Shown one piece after another: positions 45,319 to 56,048 of a stretch of DNA of 64,000 bases. The stretch spans positions 1 to 64,000 of the forward strand of contig JAOASG010000022.1 in assembly GCA_025210235.1 (NCBI GenBank). Reading direction: 5' to 3'. The notes under the pieces are model-generated. The model saw only the letters and a program-made list of their open reading frames with translations. It had not been told where the DNA came from and did no database searches. The position numbers and the translations under genes are program-made. Source of the DNA: Vallitalea sp. (GTDB taxonomy: Bacteria; Bacillota; Clostridia; Lachnospirales; Vallitaleaceae). Each line of letters begins with the position of its first letter. Position 1 is the stretch's first letter.

Positions 45319-45696
45319 ATGAAGGTTATGGAAGATTATTATTACACAAAAAATCATGAATGGTTAAAGGTTGAAGGGGATACTGCTTTAGTAGGTGTTT
45401 CTGATTATGCACAGCACGAAATGGGGCAAATAGTATATGTTGAATTACCTGAAATAGATGATGAATTTAGTCAAGAAGATACATTTAGTGTTGTAGAATC
45501 TGTAAAAGCTGCATCTGATATTTATATTCCTGTGAGTGGAAAAATAGTTGAAGTAAATGAGAACTTAGAAGACGAACCAGAATTAATAAATCAAGACCCA
45601 TATAGTAATTATATTTGTAAAATTACTATAACAGATAAAACAGAAATAGATAATCTTATGAATGCAGATAGATATAAGGATTATTGTACCGATTAA
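45319..45696 (+). CDS. gcvH: Glycine cleavage system H protein (lipoyl carrier)
   Basis: A 125-residue carrier whose lipoyl arm shuttles the aminomethyl group between P, T and L proteins. The lipoylation lysine lies in VESVKAASDIYIPVSG. KNHEWLKVEGDTALVGVSDYAQ is the typical N-terminal block. Length is normal. AGGAGG upstream. The lipoyl-attaching enzyme is not in the window. Confidence 0.97.
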   Translation: MKVMEDYYYTKNHEWLKVEGDTALVGVSDYAQHEMGQIVYVELPEIDDEFSQEDTFSVVESVKAASDIYIPVSGKIVEVNENLEDEPELINQDPYSNYICKITITDKTEIDNLMNADRYKDYCTD

Positions 45697-45753
45697 ATTT
45701 CGTGAGAATGAAAAAGGTTTTGTAGTTATAGTATATTAGAATGGAGGTTGATT

Positions 45754-47094
45754 ATGTTTCCATATTTACCACATATAGAACAAGATATTGATAGTATGTT
45801 AGATACGATTGGGGTTAAAAGAATAGATGATTTATTTAGTGATATACCGGAAACAATACGCTTGAAAGAAAAACTGAATATCGGGAAACCAATGAGTGAA
45901 ATAGAAGTAAGAAAGTATATAGAAGGGTTATCAAAGCAAAATAAAGGGGTAGAGAACTTGGTTTGCTTTTTAGGAGCTGGAGCATATGACCATTATATCC
46001 CATCAATAATTAAGCATTTAACTTCTCGTTCAGAATTTTACACAGCGTATACACCTTATCAACCGGAAGTTAGTCAAGGTACTTTACAGGTAATATTTGA
46101 ATATCAAAGTATGATTTGTGAGTTAACAGGAATGGAAGTTTCTAACGCTTCATTATATGATGGTTCAACGGCCACAGCAGAAGGAGCTTTTATGGCGTGT
46201 AATAGTACTAGAAGAAATAAAATTGCAGTCTCTAAAACAGTAAATCCTAGTACTAGGAAAGTACTAGATACATACACAAAGCATAAGGGAATAGAACTTA
46301 TAGAAATAGAAGAAACAGATGGTGTTACAGATATAAAGGATTTTAGGAATAAGATGAATAAAGATATAGCTGGTATTATCATCCAAAGTCCTAATTTTTT
46401 TGGTATTATTGAAAATGTTGAAGAAGTTGAACAAATTACACATGATTCAAAAGGTCTTTTGCTGATGAATGTAAATCCAATATCACTAGCAATATTAAAA
46501 AGTCCAGGGGAATTAGGAGCAGATATAGCTATGGGTGAAGGACAAAGTTTAGGAAATGCTCTTAATTATGGAGGTCCATACCTTGGGTTTATAGCATGTA
46601 CAAAGAAATTAATGAGAAAACTTCCAGGTAGAATAGTTGGTCAAACAAAGGATGTTGAAGGCAAAAGAGGATATGTACTTACATTACAAGCAAGAGAACA
46701 ACATATAAGACGTGAAAGGGCAACCTCTAATATTACATCTAACGAAGCCTTAAATGCTCTAGCAGCTACTATTTATCTAACGACACTTGGAAAAGAAGGA
46801 TTAAAAGAAGTGGCAAATCTATGTCTTCAAAAAGCGCATTATGCAGCTAATATTTTTGAAAAATCAAGTAAATATGAGCTTAGATTTAAGCAACCATTTT
46901 TTATGGAGTTTGTTATTAAAAGTAAAGTTAAACCAAAAGTTATAAATGACAAGCTTTTGCATAATAATATTATTGGAGGATATGATTTGAGTAAGGATTA
47001 TGATAAGTATTCAAATGATTTATTATTATGTGTAACAGAGAAAAGGACAAAAGAACAAATTGAAAATTTGGTTGATGAGATGGAGGGGATTTAG
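45754..47094 (+). CDS. gcvPA: Glycine decarboxylase, P-protein subunit 1
   Basis: A 446-residue subunit of the two-part PLP glycine decarboxylase. Blocks such as [46 protein letters not shown] and [16 protein letters not shown] are those of GcvPA. The PLP lysine is on the partner subunit. I start at the ATG at 45754 (TGGAGG upstream). The stop codon abuts the ATG of the partner, so the two are translationally coupled. Confidence 0.96.
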   Translation: MFPYLPHIEQDIDSMLDTIGVKRIDDLFSDIPETIRLKEKLNIGKPMSEIEVRKYIEGLSKQNKGVENLVCFLGAGAYDHYIPSIIKHLTSRSEFYTAYTPYQPEVSQGTLQVIFEYQSMICELTGMEVSNASLYDGSTATAEGAFMACNSTRRNKIAVSKTVNPSTRKVLDTYTKHKGIELIEIEETDGVTDIKDFRNKMNKDIAGIIIQSPNFFGIIENVEEVEQITHDSKGLLLMNVNPISLAILKSPGELGADIAMGEGQSLGNALNYGGPYLGFIACTKKLMRKLPGRIVGQTKDVEGKRGYVLTLQAREQHIRRERATSNITSNEALNALAATIYLTTLGKEGLKEVANLCLQKAHYAANIFEKSSKYELRFKQPFFMEFVIKSKVKPKVINDKLLHNNIIGGYDLSKDYDKYSNDLLLCVTEKRTKEQIENLVDEMEGI

Positions 47095-48543
47095 ATGAAA
47101 GAATATAATCAGTTGATTTTTGAAGTATCTAAACCTGGAAGAAAAAGCTATCGTTTGCCAGACTGTGATGTACCATATAAGGATAATCTTATTCCAAAAT
47201 CTTATCTTAGATCAGAAGACGCTAATTTGCCAGAAGTTAGTGAAATAGATGTAGTTCGCCATTTTACATTATTGTCTAATAAAAATTTTGGTGTTGATAC
47301 CGGCTTTTATCCTCTTGGTTCATGTACAATGAAATATAATCCTAAGATAAATGAAGATATGGCTTCATTAACAGGTTTTACTAGCCTACATCCATTACAA
47401 CCAGAGAGTACTGTTCAAGGGGCACTGAAGTTAATGTTTGAATTACAAGAAAGTCTACAAGAAATTACAGGTATGAGTAAAGTGTCTCTGCAACCTGCAG
47501 CTGGTTCTCATGGTGAATTAACTGGACTTATGATTATAAAAGATTATCATGAGAAAAACGAAAATTATAATAAAAAGAAAATAATCATTCCTGATTCTGC
47601 ACATGGGACTAATCCTGCAAGTACTAGTATGTCAGGTTTTACAACTGTTGAGATAAAATCAAATGATAAAGGAACAATAGATATTGAATCGCTAAAAGAA
47701 GTACTTGATGAAGATGTAGCAGGGTTAATGTTAACGAATCCTAATACATTAGGTTTATTTGAAAGAGATATTATTGAGATTGCACAATTAGTACATGAAT
47801 CAGGAGGCTTACTGTATTATGATGGTGCAAACATGAATGCAAATTTGGGTATTACACGTCCTGGTGATATGGGATTTGATATTGTACATCTTAATTTACA
47901 TAAGACGTTTTCAACGCCTCATGGAGGTGGGGGACCAGGGAGTGGTCCAGTTGGTGTAATAGAAAAACTAGTACCTTTTTTACCTATGCCATTGGTAGAT
48001 AAAAAAGATGATATATATACACTAAATAATAACAGTGATATGTCTATTGGTCCTGTAAAGAATTTTTACGGAAATTTTGGAGTAATGGTAAAAGCATATA
48101 CTTATATTTTAAGTATGGGAGCAGAGGGATTAAGAAAGGCTAGTGAGTTATCAGTACTAAATGCTAATTATATGAAAGAGTGTTTGAAAGATGATTATAT
48201 ATTGCCTGTTGATGAGATATGTAAACATGAATTTGTGTTAGCAGGATTAAGAGATAAAAATATAGATGTAACTACATTAGATGTTGCAAAAAGGCTTATA
48301 GATTATGGTTATCATCCACCAACAATTTATTTTCCACTTATAATAGATAGTGCTTTAATGATAGAACCTACAGAAACAGAAAGTAAAGAAAATATTGATG
48401 GTTTTATTGAGACATTAAAGAGTATAAGTAAAGAATCTAAAAGTAATAAAGAAATATTAAAGGAAGCTCCAATAAATGCACCAGTAAGAAGGCTTGATGA
48501 AGTAGTTGCCGCTAGAAAACCAGTACTTAAATATGAGAAATAG
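47095..48543 (+). CDS. gcvPB: Glycine decarboxylase, P-protein subunit 2
   Basis: A 482-residue subunit that carries the PLP lysine in [36 protein letters not shown] and [14 protein letters not shown] are also diagnostic. With subunit 1 it decarboxylates glycine and loads the aminomethyl group on GcvH. Length is normal for the split form found in Firmicutes. Confidence 0.97.
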   Translation: MKEYNQLIFEVSKPGRKSYRLPDCDVPYKDNLIPKSYLRSEDANLPEVSEIDVVRHFTLLSNKNFGVDTGFYPLGSCTMKYNPKINEDMASLTGFTSLHPLQPESTVQGALKLMFELQESLQEITGMSKVSLQPAAGSHGELTGLMIIKDYHEKNENYNKKKIIIPDSAHGTNPASTSMSGFTTVEIKSNDKGTIDIESLKEVLDEDVAGLMLTNPNTLGLFERDIIEIAQLVHESGGLLYYDGANMNANLGITRPGDMGFDIVHLNLHKTFSTPHGGGGPGSGPVGVIEKLVPFLPMPLVDKKDDIYTLNNNSDMSIGPVKNFYGNFGVMVKAYTYILSMGAEGLRKASELSVLNANYMKECLKDDYILPVDEICKHEFVLAGLRDKNIDVTTLDVAKRLIDYGYHPPTIYFPLIIDSALMIEPTETESKENIDGFIETLKSISKESKSNKEILKEAPINAPVRRLDEVVAARKPVLKYEK

Positions 48544-48584
48544 GTAATGCTATTGCAAGAAGAACATAATAAGGAGTTGGATGA

Positions 48585-49985
48585 ATGAAGGATATAGTTA
48601 TTATTGGTGGTGGACCAGGTGGGTATGTAGCTGCTATAAGAGCAGCTCAATTAGGGGCTAATGTTTGTATCATTGAAAAAGATAAGTTTGGTGGAACATG
48701 TTTAAATAGAGGGTGCATACCTACAAAGGCTCTTTATAAAAATGCTCAAGTAATAAATACAATTAATAAAAGTAGAGATTTTGGAATAACTATTGATAAC
48801 TATAGTATAAACATTCAAGATATACAAAATAGAAAGAATAATATTGTAAGTAGTTTAGTTAATGGAGTTGAGAAGCTGCTGCAAGAAAATAATATAGAAG
48901 TTATTAGAGGAAAAGGAATCATTAAGGATAGTAAAACCGTTAGAGTAGAGTTAGAAGATGGTAGAGAAAAAGAGATTAAGGGAAAAAATATTATAATTGC
49001 TACTGGTTCAATTCCAGATAAAATTTCTATACCAGGTATTAATGTGAGTGGGGTTATTACAACCGAAGAAATGCTAGAATTTGAAGAAATACCGCAAAAC
49101 TTAGTAATAATTGGTGGCGGAGTTGTAGGGATGGAGTTTGCTGATATCTTTAATGCACTTGGGACTAATGTATCGGTTATAGAATATCTTCCTAATATTT
49201 TAAATGGTGTAGATTCTTCTATTTCTAAAAGGTATAAAGCTATAGCTAAGAGAAAAAAAATAAATATTATGGTTAATGCTAAAGTTACAAAAATTACTAA
49301 AGATGATGGTGGGTTACAAGTGTATTATGAGACTAAAAATAATGAAAAAACTATTAAAGTAGATAAAGTTTTAGTTGCTGTTGGTAGAAAACCAAATCTT
49401 AGTAATATTGGTTTAGATGGGACGGGTATTATATATGAGGAGAAAGGGATTTATGTGAATGAGGATTATGAAACGTCCGTTAAAGGGATATTTGCTATTG
49501 GAGATGTTAATGGTAAAGTAATGCTTGCTCATGAAGCTTCTCATCAGGGAATTAAAGTAGTAGAACATATTATGGGATTAGAAGGAAAAGACAGCAATGA
49601 AGTTATTCCAAGTTGTATATTTGTTTTTCCAGAGATTGCTTGTGTTGGATTAACGGAAGAAGAAGCTAAGCAAAAAGAAATAGATGTAAAAATAGGTAAG
49701 TTTATGTTTTCGGCTAATGGAAAAGCAATGACAATGGGAGAGAAAGAAGGATTTGTTAAAATTATAGCAAATAAGGATAATGATGAAATATTAGGAGTTC
49801 ATATTCTTGGACCTCATGCATCAGATTTAATTCATGAAGGGGTTTTAGCAATAAATAATAATTTAAAAATTAATGATATAACAAAAACTATACATGCTCA
49901 TCCTACTCTAAGTGAAGTATTTCATGAAGCTACACTAGATGTTAATGATATAAGTCTGCATATATTACCTAAAAAGAAAATATAA
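48585..49985 (+). CDS. lpd: Dihydrolipoyl dehydrogenase (L protein)
   Basis: A 466-residue flavoprotein that reoxidises dihydrolipoyl-GcvH with NAD. FAD-binding GGGPGGYVAAIRAAQLG, the redox disulfide GGTCLNRGCIPTK (C-x4-C), NAD-binding IGGGVVGMEFA and the C-terminal HAHPTLSEVFHEA with the catalytic His-Glu pair are all present. It has no N-terminal lipoyl domain. AAGGAGT upstream. In this operon it completes the glycine cleavage complex. Confidence 0.96.
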   Translation: MKDIVIIGGGPGGYVAAIRAAQLGANVCIIEKDKFGGTCLNRGCIPTKALYKNAQVINTINKSRDFGITIDNYSINIQDIQNRKNNIVSSLVNGVEKLLQENNIEVIRGKGIIKDSKTVRVELEDGREKEIKGKNIIIATGSIPDKISIPGINVSGVITTEEMLEFEEIPQNLVIIGGGVVGMEFADIFNALGTNVSVIEYLPNILNGVDSSISKRYKAIAKRKKINIMVNAKVTKITKDDGGLQVYYETKNNEKTIKVDKVLVAVGRKPNLSNIGLDGTGIIYEEKGIYVNEDYETSVKGIFAIGDVNGKVMLAHEASHQGIKVVEHIMGLEGKDSNEVIPSCIFVFPEIACVGLTEEEAKQKEIDVKIGKFMFSANGKAMTMGEKEGFVKIIANKDNDEILGVHILGPHASDLIHEGVLAINNNLKINDITKTIHAHPTLSEVFHEATLDVNDISLHILPKKKI

Positions 49986-50066
49986 TATAAATAGTACAAA
50001 CTATATAAGCATAAAAGAATTAACTTAAATTACTTAATTAAAAATAATTTTAAGAGGAGGGTTTTT

Positions 50067-51188
50067 ATGGTTATTGGTGTATTAAAAGAAATTAAGAACA
50101 ATGAAAACAGAGTAGGGTTAACTCCTGCAGGGGTAAGTGCGCTTACGAAAGATGGTCATATTGTATATGTTGAAACAAAAGCAGGACTAGGTAGTGGAAT
50201 ACTAGATGAAGAATACGTTCTAGCTGGGGGAACGATTGTTGAAAAGAATACCGAGATATTTGAAAAAGCTGATATAATTGTAAAAGTAAAAGAACCCTTA
50301 GAATGTGAATATGATTTATTTAGAGAAGGTCAAACACTTTATACATATCTTCATTTAGCTCCTAATGAGCCGCTTACAAAAGCTTTGTTAAGGAAAAAAG
50401 TTACGGGAATAGCTTATGAAACAGTTGAAGAGGATGATGGTTCACTTCCTTTACTTATTCCAATGAGTGAAGTTGCGGGGAGAATGTCAACACAAGTTGG
50501 AGCTCATTTACTTCAAAAATATAATGGAGGTATGGGTGTTCTTCTTGGTGGTGTGCCAGGAGTATTACCTGCAGAGGTTGTTATTATTGGTGGAGGAATA
50601 GTAGGTACTAATGCAGCTAAAATGGCAGTAGGCTTGGGAGCTAGGGTTACAGTTATGGATATTAATGCATATCGTCTTGCACAGTTAGATGATATTTTTG
50701 GTGGAAGAATTTCAACACTTATTTGTAATGATTATAATATCCGAGAGATGGTTAAAAAAGCTGATTTATTAATTGGAGCAGTACTTGTAAAAGGAGCAAA
50801 AGCTCCAAAAATTATTACAAAAGAAATGGTTAAAACTATGAAAAAAGGTTCGGTTATAGTTGATGTGGCAATCGATCAAGGTGGTTCTATTGAAACTATA
50901 GATCGTATAACAACTCATGATAATCCTTGTTATGAATCATGTGGAGTTATACATTATAGTGTTGCTAATATGCCAGGAGCAGTACCAAGAACATCCACAT
51001 ATGCACTTACGGGTGTAACATTACCATATCTTGTAGAAATGGCAAATAAAGGGGTAAAAGAAGCTTTGCTTGAAGATGAAAGACTATTATTAGGACTGAA
51101 TACATACGATGGTAAAGTGACATATAAAAATGTTGCTGTTGCTTTAAATCTAGACTATTTTGATCCAGAGAGTCTATTAGATAAGTAA
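50067..51188 (+). CDS. ald: Alanine dehydrogenase
   Basis: A 373-residue NAD-dependent enzyme that interconverts alanine with pyruvate and ammonia. [20 protein letters not shown] with the substrate Arg is at the start, followed by YLHLAPNE, then [22 protein letters not shown] for NAD and [13 protein letters not shown]. Length is normal. It lies 81 bases behind lpd with no terminator between, so it may be read with the gcv operon and could trap ammonia from glycine as alanine. Confidence 0.95.
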   Translation: MVIGVLKEIKNNENRVGLTPAGVSALTKDGHIVYVETKAGLGSGILDEEYVLAGGTIVEKNTEIFEKADIIVKVKEPLECEYDLFREGQTLYTYLHLAPNEPLTKALLRKKVTGIAYETVEEDDGSLPLLIPMSEVAGRMSTQVGAHLLQKYNGGMGVLLGGVPGVLPAEVVIIGGGIVGTNAAKMAVGLGARVTVMDINAYRLAQLDDIFGGRISTLICNDYNIREMVKKADLLIGAVLVKGAKAPKIITKEMVKTMKKGSVIVDVAIDQGGSIETIDRITTHDNPCYESCGVIHYSVANMPGAVPRTSTYALTGVTLPYLVEMANKGVKEALLEDERLLLGLNTYDGKVTYKNVAVALNLDYFDPESLLDK

Positions 51189-51196
51189 CTAAACTT

Positions 51197-51245
51197 CCTT
51201 AAAAGAGTAGGATTGATATATAATCCTACTCTTTTAAGGTTTAAT
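51197..51245 (+). terminator. Strong terminator of the gcv-ald operon
   Basis: A perfect 18-bp stem (CCTTAAAAGAGTAGGATT with its inverse) over a 7-nt loop, followed by TTTAATTTT. It ends the operon. Confidence 0.85.
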
Positions 51246-51254
51246 TTTCAATAA

Positions 51255-51431
51255 ATAAATATCCATTGGTCTACTAGGCTAGAAGGCTATCGACGATATT
51301 TAGAAAAAAAAGACAGTATATATAATAATTTTATGGAAACTTCACTAATGTATAAGACTTTAGACAAGAATGGAAAGTCACAAGAGATACTAGATATACA
51401 GCTTATATCGTTTGCTATAACGTATCAATAA
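51255..51431 (+). pseudogene. Gene remnant upstream of xylA
   Basis: A frame from just after a stop to a TAA encodes about 58 residues (WSTRLEGYRRYLEKKDSIYN, then METSLMYKTLDKNGKSQEIL) with no start codon for most of its length. An ATG at 51333 could begin a 32-residue peptide, but no ribosome site is seen. The composition looks coding. I cannot assign a family; it is probably the end of a decayed gene, next to a long inverted repeat. Confidence 0.4.
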
Positions 51432-51433
51432 AA

Positions 51434-51507
51434 GGGTATATGGTATTATAATAACGCTGACCGACCGCTTTACAGGGTAAGGCAAGTTATTATAATACCA
51501 TATACCC
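51434..51507. repeat. Perfect 22-bp inverted repeat with GC-rich 30-nt loop
   Basis: The arms begin GGGTATATGG and are exact inverses (51434-51455 and 51486-51507). The loop contains GCTGACCGACCGC and is far richer in G+C than its surroundings. No T-run follows. Origin unknown; it could be the end of a mobile element or a structured RNA. Confidence 0.75.
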
Positions 51508-51575
51508 ATACGAGCCATCCGTGAATAAATCACTAAATAAATCACTAAATAAATCTAGTGAATCATCTATAATAA

Positions 51576-51657
51576 AACTTTTTAAAATCATTTGAAAAAG
51601 TTATAAGATTATGATACTATACTAATATATTGCTTTTTAAAATAGTTTTAAAAAGTT
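51576..51657 (+). promoter_or_regulatory. xyl promoter with two near-identical operators
   Basis: Operator 1 (51576-51602) and operator 2 (51631-51657) share CTTTTTAAAAT-N2-TTT-N-AAAAAGTT, an AT-rich dyad with 11 bp between arms. The promoter is TTGAAA (51592-51597), 17 bp, TACTAT (51615-51620). Operator 1 overlaps the -35 and operator 2 follows the -10. The ROK repressor encoded downstream is the likely reader. Confidence 0.65.
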
Positions 51658-51720
51658 AAAAAACTAATTAAGAGCTTAAAAAATTACTTATAAAAAACTT
51701 TAAATAAAGGAGATCATAAA

Positions 51721-53031
51721 ATGAGTTATTTTAATGTAGAAAGCGTAAAATATGAAGGAGCAGGTTCAAATAATCCATTAGCATTTAAATATTATAATAA
51801 AGATCAAGTTGTTGCAGGAAAACCTATGAAAGAACATCTTCGTTTTGCAATGAGTTACTGGCATACTTTAGCAGCCGAAGGAGCAGACCCATTTGGAGTT
51901 GGAACTTATGAAAGACCTTGGAATAAATTAGACGGTATTGAATTGGCAAAAGAAAAAGCTAAAGCAGGTTTTGAACTTATGCAAATTCTAGGAATAGACT
52001 ATTATTGTTTCCATGATGTTGACGTAGTTGCTGAGGGAGCAAATTTACAAGAAACGTTAAATAATCTTGATGAAATGGCTGATTATCTAGAAAATTTACA
52101 AAAAGAAACAGGAATTAAACTATTATGGACTACATCAAATATGTTTAGCCATCCAAGATTTGTACATGGAGCAGCTACTTCATGTAACGCAGATGTTTTT
52201 GCTTTTTGTGCAGCAAAAGTTAAAAAAATGTTAGAAATAGCAAAAAGATTAGGTGCAGAAAACTATGTATTTTGGGGCGGAAGAGAAGGATACGAAACAT
52301 TACTTAATACAAATATGGAATTAGAACTTGATAACCTTGCAAGATTTCTAAAAATGGCTGTGGATTATGCACAAGAAATAGGTTTTACAGGACAATTTTT
52401 AATTGAGCCAAAACCAAAAGAACCAACAAAACATCAATATGATTTTGATACAGCAACAGTACTTTCATTCTTAAGAAAATATAATCTTGATGGATATTTT
52501 AAAATGAATATTGAAGCAAACCATGCAACTCTTGCTGGACATACTTTCCAACATGAGCTTCATACTTGTAGAATAAATAAGGTTCTTGGTAGTATTGATG
52601 CAAACCAAGGAGATATGATGCTTGGATGGGATACAGATCAATTCCCAACAAATATATATGATAGTACTTTGGCAATGTATGAAGTATTAAAAAATGGTGG
52701 TATTGCACCAGGTGGTCTTAATTTTGATGCAAAAGTAAGAAGAGGTTCATTCCAATTAGATGATTTAATATATAGTTATATTGCGGGTATGGATAACTTT
52801 GCAAAAGGTCTTTTAGTAGCAGATAAATTATTACAAGATGGTGTGTTTGAGAATTTTATTGATACAAGATACAGAAGTTTCACAGAAGGAATAGGAAAAG
52901 ATATTGTTGAAGGTAAAGTAGGATTTAATGAATTAGCAGAATATGCACTTAAAAACGATGAAATTATTAATGAGTCTGGAAGACAAGAGTTATTAGAAAC
53001 AATATTAAATAATTATATATACAATGCATAG
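51721..53031 (+). CDS. xylA: Xylose isomerase
   Basis: A 436-residue enzyme that converts xylose to xylulose. [16 protein letters not shown] start, the catalytic histidine in [52 protein letters not shown] (metal site) and [18 protein letters not shown] are the hallmarks of the longer class II isomerases. It also acts on glucose in relatives. AAAGGAGA upstream of the ATG. First gene of the xyl operon. Confidence 0.97.
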   Translation: MSYFNVESVKYEGAGSNNPLAFKYYNKDQVVAGKPMKEHLRFAMSYWHTLAAEGADPFGVGTYERPWNKLDGIELAKEKAKAGFELMQILGIDYYCFHDVDVVAEGANLQETLNNLDEMADYLENLQKETGIKLLWTTSNMFSHPRFVHGAATSCNADVFAFCAAKVKKMLEIAKRLGAENYVFWGGREGYETLLNTNMELELDNLARFLKMAVDYAQEIGFTGQFLIEPKPKEPTKHQYDFDTATVLSFLRKYNLDGYFKMNIEANHATLAGHTFQHELHTCRINKVLGSIDANQGDMMLGWDTDQFPTNIYDSTLAMYEVLKNGGIAPGGLNFDAKVRRGSFQLDDLIYSYIAGMDNFAKGLLVADKLLQDGVFENFIDTRYRSFTEGIGKDIVEGKVGFNELAEYALKNDEIINESGRQELLETILNNYIYNA

Positions 53032-53092
53032 TTATTAAAATAGCTGTAAAGTTGAATTAGTTACAAAAATAATAGAGGAATAGTGTTGAGAT

Positions 53093-54268
53093 ATGTTATT
53101 ACTTAATTCAATTAATCAACAAATAGTAAAAGAAACAAATAGGACAAGTATATTAAAGTTGATAAGAGATAGAAAAGAAATAACTATAAAAGAAATTGCA
53201 AAAGAATTAGAAATTAGTATTCCTACAGTTAAATCTAATGTTAATGAATTGATAGATAAAGGTATTGTTAAGGAATTTGGTGTTGCTAAGTCTTCAGGAG
53301 GAAGAAAGCCAGTTATAATTAGATTCATTCCTGAATCAAGATTTAGTTTTGGCATTAATATTTCACCAAAAAAAATATCAATTTCACTAATAAATTTAAA
53401 TGCAAAAATATTGGTAGAGGAATCAATTCAATTAAATACAGATAGTCCATTTGAAAAAGAATTAGATAAAATAAAAAATGTTATTGAGTCCATAGTTTTT
53501 AAAAATAATATTGATAGAAAAAAAGTACTTGGGATTGGTTTTTCTTTGCCAGGAATTGTAGATGAAGAAAATCTTATATTAGAGAGTGCACCTAATATTA
53601 ATGTTAAAGGATTTAATTTTAAACATTATGAGAACTATTTTGGCTTTCCAATATATATAGAAAATGAAGCTAATGCTTCTGCTATAGGGGAATCTGAATT
53701 AGGTACCTATTCTCAGTATAATAACATAGTATTTATTTCTATTACTGAGGGTATAGGTACAGGGATTATTATACAGAATCATTTGTATAAAAGTATTAAC
53801 AAAAGAGCTGGGGAATTTGGGCACATGAGAATTACTGATGATAACATTAAATGTAATTGTGGACGTACTGGTTGTTGGGAAATGTATGTGTCCGAGACAG
53901 CTCTTATAGAAAGCTATAATAAAAAATCAGAGCATGAAATAAAATCTGTTAACCAGCTAATATCTTTAGTAGAATGTAAAGAAATAATTGCATGTGATGT
54001 GTTCGATAATTATTTAAGATATCTAGCTATTGGTATAGAAAACATAATACTTACTTTGGCACCCGAAAAAATAATAATTGGGGGTAAGATAAGTAAGTAT
54101 CATGGGATATATGAAGAAATTTTGGTAGAATATCTTAATAAATTTACATTATATCCAATAGAAAAATCAATTATAAATTATTCTGTTTTAAAAGGAAAAG
54201 CATCTATATTAGGAGCAGGGCTATTGCCTATTTATCAGTTAATAAACACAGGTGCCGCAACGCTATAA
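53093..54268 (+). CDS. xylR: ROK-family repressor, probable XylR
   Basis: A 391-residue regulator. The N-terminal winged HTH (about 15-70) reads ITIKEIAKELEISIPTVKSN. The ROK sugar-kinase-like domain follows, with GIGFSLPGIVD, ITEGIGTGIII, and the zinc site GEFGH ... CNCGRTGCWE. Its position between xylA and xylB and the dyads before xylA make it the likely xylose-responsive repressor. The ribosome site (AGAGGA) is 15 bases from the ATG, which is rather far. Confidence 0.88.
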   Translation: MLLLNSINQQIVKETNRTSILKLIRDRKEITIKEIAKELEISIPTVKSNVNELIDKGIVKEFGVAKSSGGRKPVIIRFIPESRFSFGINISPKKISISLINLNAKILVEESIQLNTDSPFEKELDKIKNVIESIVFKNNIDRKKVLGIGFSLPGIVDEENLILESAPNINVKGFNFKHYENYFGFPIYIENEANASAIGESELGTYSQYNNIVFISITEGIGTGIIIQNHLYKSINKRAGEFGHMRITDDNIKCNCGRTGCWEMYVSETALIESYNKKSEHEIKSVNQLISLVECKEIIACDVFDNYLRYLAIGIENIILTLAPEKIIIGGKISKYHGIYEEILVEYLNKFTLYPIEKSIINYSVLKGKASILGAGLLPIYQLINTGAATL

Positions 54269-54285
54269 TTTTAAATTACTTAAGT

Positions 54286-54388
54286 AGGTAATTGCAAAAA
54301 ATGCAAATTCTTTGCATGCAATATGTAGTACTTATTGTAGATAGAGGAATTCAACATATTGTATTAAAGAATTAATTGCAATTGCTTT
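54286..54388 (+). repeat. MITE-like repeat, degenerate copy F
   Basis: AGGTAATTGCAAAAAATGC at the left, ATTCTTTGCATGCAATATGTAG and CAACATATTGTATTAAAGAA inside, and GCAATTGCTTT at the right. It is about 103 bp, with the outer arms shortened. It lies between xylR and xylB inside the operon. Confidence 0.75.
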
Positions 54389-54420
54389 AATAAACTTAAA
54401 TACTGACAGGAGTGATTGGT

Positions 54421-55905
54421 ATGTTTATAGGTGTAGACTTAGGAACATCTTCGGTTAAACTTATTGCAACAAATAAAGATGGATCTATATTAGGAGAGGC
54501 TACAAGAGACTATCCTATTTATTATCCAGAAACAAATTATGCAGAGCAAAATCCAGATGATTGGTGGAAAGCTACAAAAGAAGCAATGAAAGAGCTTGTT
54601 GGACAATTAGATACTAGAGAAGATGAGATAGAATCTATAGGTCTTAGCGGACAGATGCACGGTCTTGTTATTTTAGATGATAAAAATAATGTCTTACGCC
54701 CAGCAATACTTTGGTGTGACCAAAGAACTCAAGAAGAATGTAATGATATCACTAATTACTTTGGTAAAGATAAATTAAAGGATTTAACTGCAAATAAAGC
54801 ATTAACTGGATTTACAGCACCTAAAATATTATGGGTTAAAAAGAATGAGCCAGAAGTGTTCAGTAAAATCAATAAAATTATGTTACCTAAAGATTACATT
54901 AATTATAAATTAACAGGAAGTTTTTCGACAGATGTTTCTGATGCTTCTGGTATGCTATTAGTAGATGTAAAAAATAGAATATGGTCAAAAGAGGTTTTAG
55001 ATTATCTAGGAATTAATGAAGATATGTTGCCTAAAATATATGAATCTTCTGATTGCATTGGTAATCTTACTGATGAATTAAGAAAAGAATTCGACATTGA
55101 TTCACAAGTTGTAGTAGCTGCAGGTGCTGGGGACCAAGCCGCAGGAGCAGTTGGTACTGGTGTAGTAGAAGAAGGAATATTATCAGTAGCACTTGGAACT
55201 TCTGGAGTTGTTTTTGCAGCACACGATAAATTTGCGGTAGATAATGAGGCAAGATTACATGCTTTTTGTCATGCTAACAATAAATTCCATAGTATGGGAG
55301 TAATGCTTTCAGCTGCTTCATGTCTTAAATGGTGGGTAGAAGAAGTGAATAATAATATTTCTTTTGAGAAATTATTAGAAGAAGCTGCTGCCGTAGAACC
55401 AGGGTGTAATGGATTGATTTTCTTGCCTTATTTAATGGGTGAAAGAACTCCACATCCCGACCCAAATGCTAAAGGTTGTTTTATAGGGTTAACTATAGTA
55501 CATAAAAGGGCACATATGACGAGGGCTATACTTGAAGGAGTTTCTTTTGGGCTAAGAGATTCTCTTGAAATTCTAAGAGAGTTAAAAGTACCAATTAAAG
55601 AAGTTAGAATATCTGGTGGTGGAGCGAAGAGTAATTTATGGTGTCAGATATTAGCTGATATTTTTAATTGCAGTATTAATTCAATTAATACAAACCAAGG
55701 CCCTGCATTAGGTGGAGCTATATTAGGATGTGTTGCAACAGGAAAGTATGGTACAGTTGAAAAAGTATGTAGCGATATAATTAAAGTAACAAATACAATT
55801 AAACCTATTCAAGAGAACGTTCAGCATTATAACAAATTATACCCTATATATAATGAATTATATAGTAAGCTAAATAGTACTTTTGATAAATTGAGTAATT
55901 TATGA
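54421..55905 (+). CDS. xylB: Xylulokinase
   Basis: A 494-residue FGGY-family kinase that phosphorylates xylulose to xylulose 5-phosphate. MFIGVDLGTSSVKLIATNKD opens the actin-like fold. GLSGQMHGLVILD is a xylulokinase mark. ILWCDQRTQEEC, LPKDYINYKLTG, GAGDQAAGAVGTG and ISGGGAKSNLWCQILADI follow. I use the ATG at 54421 with AGGAG at normal spacing. Last gene of the xyl operon. Confidence 0.96.
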   Translation: MFIGVDLGTSSVKLIATNKDGSILGEATRDYPIYYPETNYAEQNPDDWWKATKEAMKELVGQLDTREDEIESIGLSGQMHGLVILDDKNNVLRPAILWCDQRTQEECNDITNYFGKDKLKDLTANKALTGFTAPKILWVKKNEPEVFSKINKIMLPKDYINYKLTGSFSTDVSDASGMLLVDVKNRIWSKEVLDYLGINEDMLPKIYESSDCIGNLTDELRKEFDIDSQVVVAAGAGDQAAGAVGTGVVEEGILSVALGTSGVVFAAHDKFAVDNEARLHAFCHANNKFHSMGVMLSAASCLKWWVEEVNNNISFEKLLEEAAAVEPGCNGLIFLPYLMGERTPHPDPNAKGCFIGLTIVHKRAHMTRAILEGVSFGLRDSLEILRELKVPIKEVRISGGGAKSNLWCQILADIFNCSINSINTNQGPALGGAILGCVATGKYGTVEKVCSDIIKVTNTIKPIQENVQHYNKLYPIYNELYSKLNSTFDKLSNL

Positions 55906-55940
55906 AATAAATAAAAATTTAATTTTTTGACAAAATGTTA

Positions 55941-55964
55941 GCATCAACAGAAGTTGGTGCTATT
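55941..55964 (+). terminator. Hairpin after xylB, weak terminator
   Basis: TAGCATCAAC pairs with GTTGGTGCTA (one G-T pair) over a 4-nt loop; the following bases are only moderately T-rich. Confidence 0.4.
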
Positions 55965-56048
55965 AACTTATTGACTAAATTAGGTTAAAGAGGTAAAATT
56001 AAAAAATGAAAATTTATAATTAATTTTATAATAATTAACTAAAAAATT

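Noticed and set aside
51530..51570. Short tandem AAATCACTAAAT repeats as a CRISPR or iteron array
   Set aside because: Only about three imperfect 12-bp units without spacers; too short for either.
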